Assembly: GCF_006517175.1 (NCBI RefSeq)
Contig: NZ_CP041186.1
Span: 6,351,074-6,415,073, forward strand
DNA: 64,000 bases
Reading direction: 5' to 3'
From: Persicimonas caeni
GTDB taxonomy: Bacteria; Myxococcota_A; Bradymonadia; Bradymonadales; Bradymonadaceae
Shown one piece after another: positions 8,039 through 16,465 of this stretch. Position numbers and translations under genes: made by a program. Each line of letters begins with the position of its first letter. Positions within the stretch are counted from its first letter, which is position 1. The notes under the pieces were generated by a model. The model had not been told where the DNA came from. It saw nothing but the letters and a program-made list of their open reading frames with translations, and did not search any database.

Positions 8039-9187
8039 TCAGGGCGCAGGGTCGCTGACCGGCAGGTCCCAGCTAAACGAGTCGATGCACCAGCTTTCGC
8101 CGCCGTCGACGAGCTCGGTGTCGTAGTTCGAGTCGATCTCGACCTCGACCAGCTTCGCGCCCGTCAGCGTGGCGGTGAATTGCTCGCCTGCGGTGAAGGC
8201 GTCGTCGGCCATGCCGGTGCTGCTGACTTCGAGGCTGCCCTCGCCGGCGATGAACGTCTTCTGGCAGGTGTCGCCGTCGCAGCCGGCATAGACCAGTAGG
8301 CAGTTGGCGCACGTGGCGTAGTTGAAGTCGTCGAGGTTGTAGGTGCCGGTGGCGACCGCCGCGCCGTCGTAGCTCGGGTAGATCTGCAGCGACATGGCAT
8401 CTCGCGGGGCGGCCTCGGCGTTGAGCGCCTCGACGATGAGCGGCCCGCTGCCGGTCGCTGTCGCCGTCACAGCGTCGGTCACCGCCGTAAAGCCGTTGTG
8501 GTCGCAGGTGACCTGGGTCGGGAAGGTGTCCATCGGGTCGGTCGACGCCGACAGAGCGAGGCTGTCGACGCACCAGGTCATTCCGTCAGTGACGCGAGTA
8601 AAGCCGGTGTCGGTCTCGGCAATCTCGACGAGTTCTATATCGAGAAGCTTCGCCTCGAAGCGACCATCTGGCTCCTGACTCCAGGTGCTGATCTCGAGGG
8701 TGCCCGAGGTCGCCAAGAAGAACGATTCGCAGCGCTCTGCACTGCAGCCATCGGCGAGCACCAGCGCGTTGGCTTGCTCGGCAAGCGGCTTGTCTTCGAA
8801 GGAGACGCTGCCAACATCGGTCAGTCCGCCGTCGTTGGCGATCGACAGCGACAGAAGCTGCGTGCCTGCGTTGGCGAATAGCGACCAGCCGGTGGCCGAC
8901 TCGTCGATGACGAGGTCGGCCGGTGCAGTAAATCCGCTCAGGTCGCAGGCGACCGCTTCGCCGGTGTCTTCCTCGGTGCCGGTGTCTTCTTCGGTGCCCG
9001 TGTCCTCGTCGCCGGCGTCTTCCTCACCGACGTCCTCCTCGCCGGTGTCGACGCCCACGTCGGCCTCGCTCAGGTTGTTGCCCCCGCCGGCCGGCGTGCC
9101 GTCGTCGCCGCACGCGGCAGTCAGCGTGAGTGCTGCGGCCAAGCAGGCCACCGTCATCCATCGGTTGTTCTTCCAAATCGTGTTCAT
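8039..9187 (-). CDS. Lipoprotein with Asp/Glu/Gly linker and duplicated Cys domain
   Basis: 382 residues. The ATG at 9187 follows GAAGGGA with 6-base spacing; the adjacent upstream TTG is less likely. Lipobox LTAAC is followed by about 50 residues rich in EDTGTEE-type repeats, a typical surface-tethering linker in this group. Two homologous domains follow: each opens with CD(L/H)xGFTA, has a central Cys-rich turn (CSAERCESFF in the first, CDGDTCQKTF in the second) and closes with W-C-(V/I)-D-S. The family is not recognised. The duplicated, disulfide-rich beta pattern suggests a surface-displayed binding protein. Co-directional with the next lipoprotein, with about 100 bp between them. Confidence 0.75.
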   Translation of the reverse strand: MNTIWKNNRWMTVACLAAALTLTAACGDDGTPAGGGNNLSEADVGVDTGEEDVGEEDAGDEDTGTEEDTGTEEDTGEAVACDLSGFTAPADLVIDESATGWSLFANAGTQLLSLSIANDGGLTDVGSVSFEDKPLAEQANALVLADGCSAERCESFFLATSGTLEISTWSQEPDGRFEAKLLDIELVEIAETDTGFTRVTDGMTWCVDSLALSASTDPMDTFPTQVTCDHNGFTAVTDAVTATATGSGPLIVEALNAEAAPRDAMSLQIYPSYDGAAVATGTYNLDDFNYATCANCLLVYAGCDGDTCQKTFIAGEGSLEVSSTGMADDAFTAGEQFTATLTGAKLVEVEIDSNYDTELVDGGESWCIDSFSWDLPVSDPAP

Positions 9188-9530
9188 CAAACTTCCCTTC
9201 AGTTTGGGTTACCAGTCGGCCATCAAATCGGGCCAAGCTTCCGCTGTGTCACTAACTCTATGGTTCGCTTTTCCACGGGTGTTCACAACTAAAGCCGGGT
9301 GAAGATCGAAAAGTGTCGCGATTGCAGGGGTTTGTTGGGTTCTGGGTGGGGTGGTGGGAAGGTGTTCGGTAGGTTTGCGCGCCGTTGCTCCAAACTTGCA
9401 CCGAATGGTAGCTGATGTTGCTACGGCGCATCCGTACAATGGGTGTCGTTGGTCGGCGCGGACGGGACACACAGGCCTTGCGAGGCGTCGCCGAACGTGT
9501 GAGGACTAACTCCACTCGAGGAGGTAGAGA
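9188..9530. other. 343-bp divergent promoter region with a G-quadruplex-like tract
   Basis: The spacer separates a minus-strand lipoprotein from a plus-strand surface protein, so it should hold two outward promoters. At 9327-9351 four G-runs of three or four are separated by 6, 4 and 1 bases, fitting the usual G-quadruplex pattern. The small reading frames here have no ribosome-binding site or recognisable composition, and I do not call a gene. Confidence 0.5.
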
Positions 9531-10475
9531 ATGGACGGGCGTTCCAAAATGATGGGCTGGTTGATTGTGTTGGTGATGTTGGCGCTTCCCGCGACTGCGT
9601 TCGCCACTCTGGATGCCCACGTCGACGACGTCGACGGCGACCGCATCTTCAACGACGGCGACCGCGACACCGACAACGACGGCATCCTCGACGTCGTCGA
9701 GTGTGGGAGCAGCACCAGTTGTCCCGACACCGACGGCGACGGCATCAAGAACAGCTTCGACCTCGACAGCGACGGCGACGGCATCACCGACGCCCACGAG
9801 GCCTTCGGCGACGACGCCGACGGCGACGGGCGCTACGACAGCTTCGTCGACCAGAACCAGGACGGCGCCGACGACGAGCTCGTCCGGCTGCGCACGCCGC
9901 CCATCGACACCGACGCCGACGGCGTGCCCGACTTCCTGCAGCTCGACAGCGACGGCGACGGTATCCCCGACGCCATTGAGGGCCACGACGCCGACGGCGA
10001 CGGCGAGGCCGACGTGCAGGCGATGGGCGTCGACAAAGACCAGGACGGCCTCGACGACGCCTTCGACGCCCACTGCATCCGCAAGGATATGTGCCGCGAC
10101 GACACGGTCTTTGGCGGCACCCCCGCTCCGACGCCCGACCACGACGGCGACGATATCGAGGACTTCCGCGACCCGGTCGACGACTCTCAGCCCGGCGAGG
10201 ATGTCGGCGTGGACGCGGGGTCGGATGCAGGCATGGACGCAGGTGCTGATGTGGGCGAGGACGTCGGCGCGGATGTCGGGACGGATGTGGGCGGCGACGT
10301 CGGCGAACTCGACGCGGGTCCACAAACCGACACGGGCGAGGACGCCGGCTCGCGCACGCTCCACAACGACATGTACGTGAGCGGAGGCGGCTGTAGCAGC
10401 GTGCCGGGGGCGCCGGCCGGGGCGTCGCTACTCTGGCTGGCTGGGCTCGTCGTTCTCATCCGACGGCGTCCGTAA
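9531..10475 (+). CDS. Thrombospondin-type-3 Ca-binding surface protein with MYXO-CTERM-like tail
   Basis: 314 residues. An AGGAGG lies 6 bases before the ATG and a signal peptide ends near AFATLDA. Residues 25-210 contain many DxDxDG calcium loops (DTDGDGIKN, DSDGDGITD, DADGDGRYD, DTDADGVPD, DSDGDGIPD, DADGDGEAD), the thrombospondin type 3 pattern, which should give a rigid, Ca-loaded rod. An Asp/Ala/Gly/Val-rich linker (DAGADVGEDVGADVG style) follows. The C-terminus has GGGC, a hydrophobic helix (LLWLAGLVVLI) and RRRP, the order expected for MYXO-CTERM-like sorting signals: Cys, membrane span, basic tail. The protein is therefore expected to be exported, processed at the tail and displayed on the surface. 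Confidence 0.8.
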   Translation: MDGRSKMMGWLIVLVMLALPATAFATLDAHVDDVDGDRIFNDGDRDTDNDGILDVVECGSSTSCPDTDGDGIKNSFDLDSDGDGITDAHEAFGDDADGDGRYDSFVDQNQDGADDELVRLRTPPIDTDADGVPDFLQLDSDGDGIPDAIEGHDADGDGEADVQAMGVDKDQDGLDDAFDAHCIRKDMCRDDTVFGGTPAPTPDHDGDDIEDFRDPVDDSQPGEDVGVDAGSDAGMDAGADVGEDVGADVGTDVGGDVGELDAGPQTDTGEDAGSRTLHNDMYVSGGGCSSVPGAPAGASLLWLAGLVVLIRRRP

Positions 10476-10478
10476 ACC

Positions 10479-10548
10479 GGAGGCAGTGCTTCCAGCTCTG
10501 GTAGCAGTCACGTACGCTCCTGTACCCAGGCATGGAAGGCCTGCCTCC
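10479..10548. terminator. Long hairpin between the surface protein and hybrid kinase
   Basis: GGAGGCAGTGCTTCCA pairs with TGGAAGGCCTGCCTCC across about 38 bases. It starts 4 bases after the upstream stop codon and ends about 11 bases before the kinase ribosome-binding site. It may terminate the upstream message or modulate kinase translation. The outer arm matches that of the 7988-8029 hairpin. Confidence 0.55.
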
Positions 10549-10570
10549 GACATCTTGCAGGAAGTTTTTC

Positions 10571-12568
10571 GTGTCATCTCCGATCGTTCTCATCCTGATA
10601 TCGGCTCTCGCAGGCGCGGCTCTCACGGCCGTGCTCATGCGCTACCTGCGCCGTCCATCCGACGAGCCCCCCGAAACGCAGCCGCCCAAAGAACCCGCCG
10701 CCGACTCCGAAGCGAAGCCCGCACCCGAGCCGGAACCCGACGCCTCCCGCACGAGCCTGCTGCTCGCCACGATGAGCCACGAAATCCGCACCCCGCTCAA
10801 CGGGGTGCTGGGCATGCTGCAACTGCTCGAGAACACCCGCCTCGACCGCGAGCAGCGCCGCATCGTGCAGATGATCGTCGACAGCGGTCAGGTGCTCTCG
10901 CAGGTCGTCGATGACTACCTGGCGTTCTACCGACTCGAGGCCGGTCAGAGCATCACCGCCTCGCCGGGGCCGTGCGAGCTCGAGGAGGTCGTGCTGCAGA
11001 CGATGATGCTCTACGGCAGCATGGCCCACGACAAGGGCCTGGAGTTCGTGCTCACCCGTGAGCCCGGCGTGCCCCACGTAGTCAAGACCGACGCGCTCAG
11101 GCTGCGCCAGATCTTGGCCAACCTCATCCTCAACGCCATCAAATACACCGAGCGCGGCGAGGTGTCGGTGTCGATCGAGCAGGGTGACCTGGATAATAGG
11201 GGAGATAAGCGCGTCGAGCTGGCCGTGTCGGACACCGGCCCGGGCATGAGCGACGAGGCGGTCGCCGCGCTCTTCGAGCCGTATTTTCGCGACGACACGA
11301 CCTCGCAGCGCGAAAAGGGCGCCGGCCTCGGCCTGACCATCGCCCGGCACCTGACCGAGGTGTTGGGCGGCGAGCTCGACGTGAGCTCCGAGGTGGGCGT
11401 GGGGACCACGTTCACGCTGCGCTTCGACTTCGAGGTGCTCGTCGACGACGCGCCCACGCCCGACCTGCCGTGGCAAAGGGCGCTGGTCGTGGGCGGAAGC
11501 CCCAGCGCGTCGATGGCGCTGGCCGACATCCTCGAGGAGTTCGGCCTCGAGGTGCGCCTGCTCGACGACGCCGCCGACTTTCGCGGCCCGCCGGCCGAGC
11601 TCGCGTTCGTCTTCGGCGGCGCGGCTCGCAAGAGCGTCGCTCGACTCGGCGCCGAATGCATCGACGTGGTCTCGCTGGCCGACCCCGCGGCGCACCGGCA
11701 GGACGTCGGCGCCCACGTGCTCATCAAGCCCTTCTCACGAGGCACCGTCCAACACACGCTGAGCGAGCTGGCCGCCGGGGCCACGCGCAGCTCGACGGTC
11801 GACCGCTGGCGAAACTCGATGGCCGAGACCTACCCCCTGTCGATCCTCGTCGCCGAGGACGACGTCGTCTCGGCCCAGGTCATCGAGGGCATGCTCGCCA
11901 GCTTGGGCTACGCGCCGACGGTCGTCGAGTCGGGGCCGGCGGCGGTCGACGCCCTCCGCGGGGGCGCCTTCGACGTGGTGATGCTCGACCTGAATATGCC
12001 CGGCTTCGGTGGCCTCGAGGTCATCGAGCGCGTGCGCGCCGACGCCGTCTGGTGGGTCGCCATGAGCGCCTCGGTCCAACCCGAGCTTCGCCGACGTTGC
12101 CGCGACGCGGGATTCCGCGACTTTCTGACCAAGCCGCTCACCGTCGGCACCCTGCAGAGCGCGCTCGTGCGCGCCGCCAAGCGCGACTCGGGCTACGTCG
12201 AAGCACGCGCGAGCTCGGGCGCGATGAAGCAGATGCGCGAGCTCTTCGCCCAATCCCCCGCCGCCTACGAAGACCTGCTGCGCTCCCACATCGCCCAGAC
12301 GGATCTGTTGTGCACCGACCTCGAAGCCGGCCTCGCCCCGGGCGGCGACCTCCAAACCGCCCGCCGCGCCGCCCACACCCTGCAGGCCGCGGCGTCGAGT
12401 TTCGGCTGCGAGAAGGTCGCGACTCACGCACGCACCCTCGATGCCGAATGGGACGCCCTGAACACCGACCGCCGCCGCGAACTCGCCCACAGACTGCTCG
12501 CCGCGTGGCGTGAGGACGAGAGGGCGAAGGTGGTCGCCGAACTCGACGGCGTGGCGGGCGGGGCGTGA
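10571..12568 (+). CDS. Hybrid sensor histidine kinase with pseudo-receiver, receiver and HPt domains
   Basis: 665 residues from a GTG at 10571, chosen because AGGAAG sits 6 bases upstream and the protein then opens with a membrane helix (SSPIVLILISALAGAALTAV). An upstream ATG at 10532 lies inside a hairpin. Domain order: one membrane segment; HisKA with SHEIRTPLNG (phospho-His70); HATPase with N box NLILNAIKY, G1 DTGPGMS and G2 GAGLGLTIA; a degenerate receiver without the acceptor Asp but retaining KPF; a true receiver with VVMLDLNMPG (Asp473) and TKP; and an HPt domain with AAHTLQAAASSFG (His602). This gives an internal His-Asp-His phosphorelay whose output must be a separate response regulator. 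No obvious periplasmic sensor is present, so the stimulus is probably cytoplasmic or membrane-derived. Confidence 0.92.
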   Translation: MSSPIVLILISALAGAALTAVLMRYLRRPSDEPPETQPPKEPAADSEAKPAPEPEPDASRTSLLLATMSHEIRTPLNGVLGMLQLLENTRLDREQRRIVQMIVDSGQVLSQVVDDYLAFYRLEAGQSITASPGPCELEEVVLQTMMLYGSMAHDKGLEFVLTREPGVPHVVKTDALRLRQILANLILNAIKYTERGEVSVSIEQGDLDNRGDKRVELAVSDTGPGMSDEAVAALFEPYFRDDTTSQREKGAGLGLTIARHLTEVLGGELDVSSEVGVGTTFTLRFDFEVLVDDAPTPDLPWQRALVVGGSPSASMALADILEEFGLEVRLLDDAADFRGPPAELAFVFGGAARKSVARLGAECIDVVSLADPAAHRQDVGAHVLIKPFSRGTVQHTLSELAAGATRSSTVDRWRNSMAETYPLSILVAEDDVVSAQVIEGMLASLGYAPTVVESGPAAVDALRGGAFDVVMLDLNMPGFGGLEVIERVRADAVWWVAMSASVQPELRRRCRDAGFRDFLTKPLTVGTLQSALVRAAKRDSGYVEARASSGAMKQMRELFAQSPAAYEDLLRSHIAQTDLLCTDLEAGLAPGGDLQTARRAAHTLQAAASSFGCEKVATHARTLDAEWDALNTDRRRELAHRLLAAWREDERAKVVAELDGVAGGA

Positions 12569-12667
12569 GTGTCGAGCGTGCGTTGGGCGAGACTTTTGTG
12601 TAGAGTGCGTCCGTTCTAGTTAAAAAATACTCTGCATGCAGCCTGTAATGGGCCAAGGGAGATAGCT

Positions 12668-13855
12668 ATGGGGGAGCGAGCACAGATTACCACTAGTGCT
12701 GTCGTGTTCATCATCTCGGTCGCCACTTTGGCGCTCATCGCGCCCGGTTGCTCTGAGAGCGGCGGTGGTTCCCACGATCCGATCGTGGTGAATACCGACG
12801 GCGGTCAGTCGACCTCGGACGTCAGCGGTGACGACGCCGATGCGGGGCGAGTTGGCCAAGATGCCGGTGACGCCGGCTTGAGTGATGACGCCGGATCGAG
12901 CGGTGACGTCGTCCAAAGTGACGACGATACCGGCGGTTCGGAGGAACCCATTGAAATCCCGTCGAGCATCACCAACGAAGAGGTGCACGGCGACGCCAAT
13001 ATTCCTGCCGGGCAGACGCGTTATATGTCAGGGGTCACGATCTTTGGTGACTTGCACGTCGAGTCCGGCGCCGAGGTCGAGTTGGAGGCTATCACCGGCA
13101 CTCCTGGCACGGGCTGGTACGGGGTGCGTGTCGAGGGAACCCTGACGATCGAGAGAGGCGCCAAACTGACCCAATTGGGGGGCACCAATGCCGTCGAGGC
13201 GTTTAAGCTCATCGCCCGCGGGGAGCCGTCCGACAGGGTCGTGTTGCGCGGCGAATACAAATTCGGTGACGTCGAGGCCGACTATGTCGAATTCAGCGGC
13301 CGAATTTTCGGGGTCAACGTACCCGGCAATAGGCAGTCCGCGCCACTGCACGGCACTGGCGCTGGGTGGGTAAAGGACTCCATTATTGGCGACGGCGAGA
13401 ACTCCATGTTGTTTTGGTGGCGGCCAGCCCAGGGAGTGACGGCGACTATCGAGCACAATGAGTTTCGAGAGCGAGCGCGCCTCGGCGTCGTTCGCGCTGA
13501 GGTCAGCAAGAACACCTTCCGACACTCCGGCAGCCGCAGTGGTGAAGTCGTCGAAATCTGCCAGGAATGCGTGACCAATCAGGCTTGTACCGGAGATCGC
13601 ACCGACGATCCGTTGCTCGAGTTTCGTGACAACGTAATTGACAATACTCAGGACCCGTCGGTGCCGGTTTACGACGTGTCTCGACGCTTCGGTCCTGTCG
13701 ACGTGAGCGGCAACTACTACTCGGCCCTGGTTCCGAGCAGTGACGGTTGGGATGGGAGCGAAGTCGGCTGCCCCGACGATCTCGGTACACAAGGCGGGCC
13801 GTTGACAGTCGAACCGGCGCTCGATGCTCCGCCGGCGGACGCGGGACCGCGTTGA
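12668..13855 (+). CDS. Lipoprotein with beta-helix-like repeats
   Basis: 395 residues. AGGGAG precedes the ATG by 6 bases. The signal peptide ends at lipobox IAPGC (about residue 28). A linker of about 60 residues rich in Asp/Gly/Ser/Ala follows. The rest has short beta-strand turns: INNG-like starts, GVTIFGDLHVESGAEVELEA, GVRVEGTLTIERGAKLTQL and VVLRGEYKFGDVEADYVEFSG, the pattern of right-handed parallel beta-helix proteins that often carry composition-biased surface ligands or polysaccharide-acting sites. Two Cys pairs near residues 298-305 (EICQECVTNQAC) could form disulfides. Catalytic residues cannot be assigned. The 3' end runs directly into the 41-bp repeat island. Confidence 0.7.
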   Translation: MGERAQITTSAVVFIISVATLALIAPGCSESGGGSHDPIVVNTDGGQSTSDVSGDDADAGRVGQDAGDAGLSDDAGSSGDVVQSDDDTGGSEEPIEIPSSITNEEVHGDANIPAGQTRYMSGVTIFGDLHVESGAEVELEAITGTPGTGWYGVRVEGTLTIERGAKLTQLGGTNAVEAFKLIARGEPSDRVVLRGEYKFGDVEADYVEFSGRIFGVNVPGNRQSAPLHGTGAGWVKDSIIGDGENSMLFWWRPAQGVTATIEHNEFRERARLGVVRAEVSKNTFRHSGSRSGEVVEICQECVTNQACTGDRTDDPLLEFRDNVIDNTQDPSVPVYDVSRRFGPVDVSGNYYSALVPSSDGWDGSEVGCPDDLGTQGGPLTVEPALDAPPADAGPR

Positions 13856-13906
13856 CGGTCTCAGTTGCGCCGATCGGGAACCAGGTTCCCTGACGAAGCC
13901 GGGCGA

Positions 13907-14152
13907 ACATAGGAGCCGTACGAATCTCCGAGGCATGTTCGGGGCGAACATGGGGCTCGTACGAATCTCCAAGGGCTGTGCGCGGCGGACATCGGGTCGC
14001 CGCGAATCTCCGACGCCTGTTCGCGGCAGACATTGGGGCGCCGCGAATCTCCGAGGCATGTTCGGGGCGGACATCGGGTCCGTACGAATCTCCAAGGCAT
14101 GTTCGGGGCGAACATGGGGCTCGTACGAATCTCCGAGGCATGTTCGGGGCGG
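13907..14152. repeat. Tandem array A: six 41-bp units
   Basis: Six consecutive units of exactly 41 bases start at 13907, 13948, 13989, 14030, 14071 and 14112. The core reads CGTACGAATCTCCGAGGCAT, and junctions form the dyad ATGTTCGGGGCGAACAT, perfect in the best copies. 41 bases is close to four helical turns, so the dyads face the same side of DNA. 41 is not a multiple of three, so it is not a coding repeat. Confidence 0.9.
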
Positions 14153-14316
14153 ACGGAGGAGTTTTCCACGCGAAAATGTGTGATGCGAGGCGGAAGGAGC
14201 ACTTTTCCGCGTCAAAATGTGTGATCCGGGACAGACAACGACGTGTGCGGCGCGAAAATATGTGCGCCGAGACGGACGGAGGAGTTTTCCGCGCGAAAGT
14301 GTGTGATACGGAGCCT
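14153..14316. repeat. Tandem array B: four more 41-bp units of a second subfamily
   Basis: Units at 14153, 14194, 14235 and 14276 keep the 41-base period of array A in register but carry a different core, with TTTTCCGCGCGAAAA, whose arms TTTTC and GAAAA are complementary, followed by TGTGTGAT. The first two bases and last three bases of each unit match array A. Confidence 0.85.
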
Positions 14317-14372
14317 TTCGGTGCGAGTGCTTCCAGCTCTCGCAGACGAGGGCAAGATGCCCCCGCACCGAA
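14317..14372. repeat. Dispersed palindromic repeat, copy 3 (inverted)
   Basis: Inverted copy of the element at 6429-6484, bounded by TTCGGTGCG and CGCACCGAA. Its right half is the first of three 30-base direct repeats. Confidence 0.8.
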
Positions 14373-14433
14373 TAGACGAGGGCAAGATACCCCCGCACCG
14401 AACAGACGAGGGCAAGATGCCCACGCACCGAAC
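14344..14433. repeat. Array C: three 30-bp direct repeats
   Basis: Units at 14344, 14374 and 14404 read AGACGAGGGCAAGATGCCC followed by C/A-CGCACCGAA and T or C. Each is one half of the TCGGTGCG palindrome and differs from the others by one or two bases, so the array looks like recent local duplication of half an element. Confidence 0.85.
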
Positions 14434-14452
14434 ACACGCCGCTGCGGGCGAG

Positions 14453-16465
14453 TCAAAACCGCAACGACACGCCCACCCGGGCCTCCGGCAAGAACCGCAA
14501 CGCCCCGTCGACCGGGGTCGCGTCGACGCCCACCTCTCCGCGCAGTCGCCACAGCTCGCCCATCGTGGGCATCACGCCCACGCTCGCCCTCGGCGAAAAC
14601 CGACTCTCCCCATCGATGATCCCTTGCCAGCTCACGCCGAGGCCGGCGTGCGGGGCAAGGGCGGTTTGGAACCAGCCGGCGAGTGCTTGGGCGCGGGCGG
14701 TGGCGACCGTGTTCAGCGCGTCGCCGGAGTGAAGGGCGAGCCCGAGGCGGGCTTCGGCGGCGAAGTGATGGGTGGGGGCGGTGCCCAGACCCAACTCGAG
14801 TGTTGCGCCCGTCGTGGGGAATGCCGCGGGCCAGTACGGGTCGGCGCCGACGGCGTCATAGCCGACCAGCGCGGTGAGGAGGTACTCCGCCTGGAGCTTT
14901 TCGGTGGGCTGCATGCTGACCGTGTCGGCCTGTTGTACCTCGACGTCGAAGCTGCCCAGCAGCACGTCGCGGTAGTAGAGGGCGACTTCGCGCGTGCCCA
15001 CCTGGGCGTCGTTGGCGGCGGTCAGGTTGACGCGCAACTGACCTGGACCGACCTGCAGCGGCTTGGCCTGCAGGCCTTCGCCGGAGACTTGGGCGGTCAC
15101 GCCCTCGGGCAGGGAGGGCTCGAAGGCGACTTCGACCGCGCCGAGTGCGCCCTGGCGCATCGTGAGGCCGTCGCGGGTGGTGATCGTGGGGCGCACGGCT
15201 TCGAGCTCGGTCCTCAGCTCGACGCCTTCGCCCGAGCAGGCGACTTCGTGCGTCCCTTCGGTCGTCAGCTCGAAGACCTCGGCGGGCTCGGCGCCCTTCG
15301 TGGCGCAGCGCAGCCCTTTGGGGGCGCGCAGCGTCGCGCCGAGCATGACCTGGCCGTCGTTGGCCTCCAGAATCTGGGTCGCCTCGGCGCCGAGTTCGTG
15401 GATGCGCAGGCGTCGAAGCTTCGAGGGGATGCTCTCGAACTCGTCGGCGTCGATGGCGACGATCGAGACGAAATACTCGCCGGGCGGGAGGCCGCGCATC
15501 TCGAGGTTGCGGATTTTGGCGGGGACGCGCTTCGAGAAGAGGACGTCGATCTGGCGGCGGCCGCGGGAGACCTCGACGTAGTAGGCCTTGGCTTTTTGGA
15601 CTGGGTTCCACTCGGCGCGCACCGTAGCGCTCGAGCCGGCGATGGCGAGGGCCTGGGGCTCGAAGTTCTTGGTCCAGGTGGGCGTCGCCGGCAGCGGGCG
15701 CGGCTTTTCGGGCGGCTTGCCGCGGCGAACGCGGGTGCCGTGGCCGGCGGTGACCGACACCTTGCCTTTGCCCTTGGCGGACGTGACCGTCACCGGCTTG
15801 CCGGTGTGGTTGGCGATGCGCGACTCGCCGTCGTCGACGGTGACCTGGGCGCGGCCGGCGTCGAAGGTCGCCTTGGCGTCGGGGGTGTCGACCTCGACGC
15901 GGCTCCCCGACAGGTCGGCCAGCCGCGTCTTGAGGCGGCCTTTTTCGACGGTGGCGCGCCGGGCGACCGTGCGCTTGGCGGTCGCTCGGCTGGGGCCGTA
16001 GATGACGACGAGGGTGTTCTCGGTCATCTGCAGTTGCGAGTTGTCGCGGAAGCCGAGCTCGGCGCGCGAGCGTTGCAGGGTGTTGACGCGCCAGGCTTTG
16101 AAGAACTCGGCGCCCACGTCGACCGGGTCCCACGCCGAGGTCGGCGGCTTGGCGCGCACGTTGCCGGCGCGGGCGGTCAGCTTGGCCTCGGCCTCGTCGG
16201 GCAGGATGGGGAGGCGGAGCTTTTGGCCCGGGCGGCACGCGTAGCCGTCCTCGCTCAGGTCGTTGTGCTGGTGGATGTGGTTGTAGGCGCGGGCGTCGCC
16301 GTAGAACTCGCGTGCGATCGAGGTGCACGTGTCGCCCTTTTTGACGGTGTACGTGCGGAACGATTCCTGTTTACGAGGGGACTGCTGGGCCGAGGCGAGG
16401 TTCGCCTGGGCCAAGAGCAGCGCCGAGAGCAGCGCCGAGAGCGCGATCAAACTCGAGTACTTCAT
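14453..16465 (-). CDS. LysM-FecR-Fn3-like envelope protein with C-terminal outer-membrane barrel
   Basis: 670 residues, last gene of a four-gene coupled operon (its ATG overlaps the kinase stop by ATGA). A signal peptide ends at ANLASA. Residues 38-85 are a LysM domain (TYTVKKGDTCTSIAREFYGD ... QKLRLP), which binds peptidoglycan. Residues about 100-250 resemble a FecR domain (RAELGFRDNSQLQMTENTLVVIYG). Fn3-like beta domains follow (AIAGSSATVRAEWNPVQKAKAYYVEVSR, then EYFVSIVAIDAD). The last 150 residues have alternating strands and end VGVSLRF, with a terminal aromatic residue typical of BAM substrates. The protein could bridge peptidoglycan and outer membrane. Grouping with a cyclase and a kinase suggests a sensing or scaffolding role. 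Confidence 0.75.
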   Translation of the reverse strand: MKYSSLIALSALLSALLLAQANLASAQQSPRKQESFRTYTVKKGDTCTSIAREFYGDARAYNHIHQHNDLSEDGYACRPGQKLRLPILPDEAEAKLTARAGNVRAKPPTSAWDPVDVGAEFFKAWRVNTLQRSRAELGFRDNSQLQMTENTLVVIYGPSRATAKRTVARRATVEKGRLKTRLADLSGSRVEVDTPDAKATFDAGRAQVTVDDGESRIANHTGKPVTVTSAKGKGKVSVTAGHGTRVRRGKPPEKPRPLPATPTWTKNFEPQALAIAGSSATVRAEWNPVQKAKAYYVEVSRGRRQIDVLFSKRVPAKIRNLEMRGLPPGEYFVSIVAIDADEFESIPSKLRRLRIHELGAEATQILEANDGQVMLGATLRAPKGLRCATKGAEPAEVFELTTEGTHEVACSGEGVELRTELEAVRPTITTRDGLTMRQGALGAVEVAFEPSLPEGVTAQVSGEGLQAKPLQVGPGQLRVNLTAANDAQVGTREVALYYRDVLLGSFDVEVQQADTVSMQPTEKLQAEYLLTALVGYDAVGADPYWPAAFPTTGATLELGLGTAPTHHFAAEARLGLALHSGDALNTVATARAQALAGWFQTALAPHAGLGVSWQGIIDGESRFSPRASVGVMPTMGELWRLRGEVGVDATPVDGALRFLPEARVGVSLRF

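Larger units (their letters stand above)
13856..14452. other. 597-bp non-coding repeat island
   Basis: The entire spacer between convergent genes (beta-helix lipoprotein and LysM/FecR protein) is occupied by arrays A, B and C plus one palindromic element. Long open frames occur on both strands because the repeats lack stops. Their translations are repeat artefacts of a 41-base period in all three frames, so no gene is called. Confidence 0.75.

Noticed and set aside
9209-9472. Small minus-strand frame in the divergent spacer
   Set aside because: No ribosome-binding site, overlaps the G-rich tract and promoter space, and no recognisable composition.
13907-14433. Possible CRISPR array
   Set aside because: Units are contiguous with no unique spacers, the period is only 41 or 30 bases, and no cas gene is present.
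13028-14619. Several long overlapping frames across the repeat island
   Set aside because: The 41-bp and 30-bp repeats lack stop codons, so all three frames stay open; the translations simply repeat. No ribosome-binding site or homology-like motif supports a gene.
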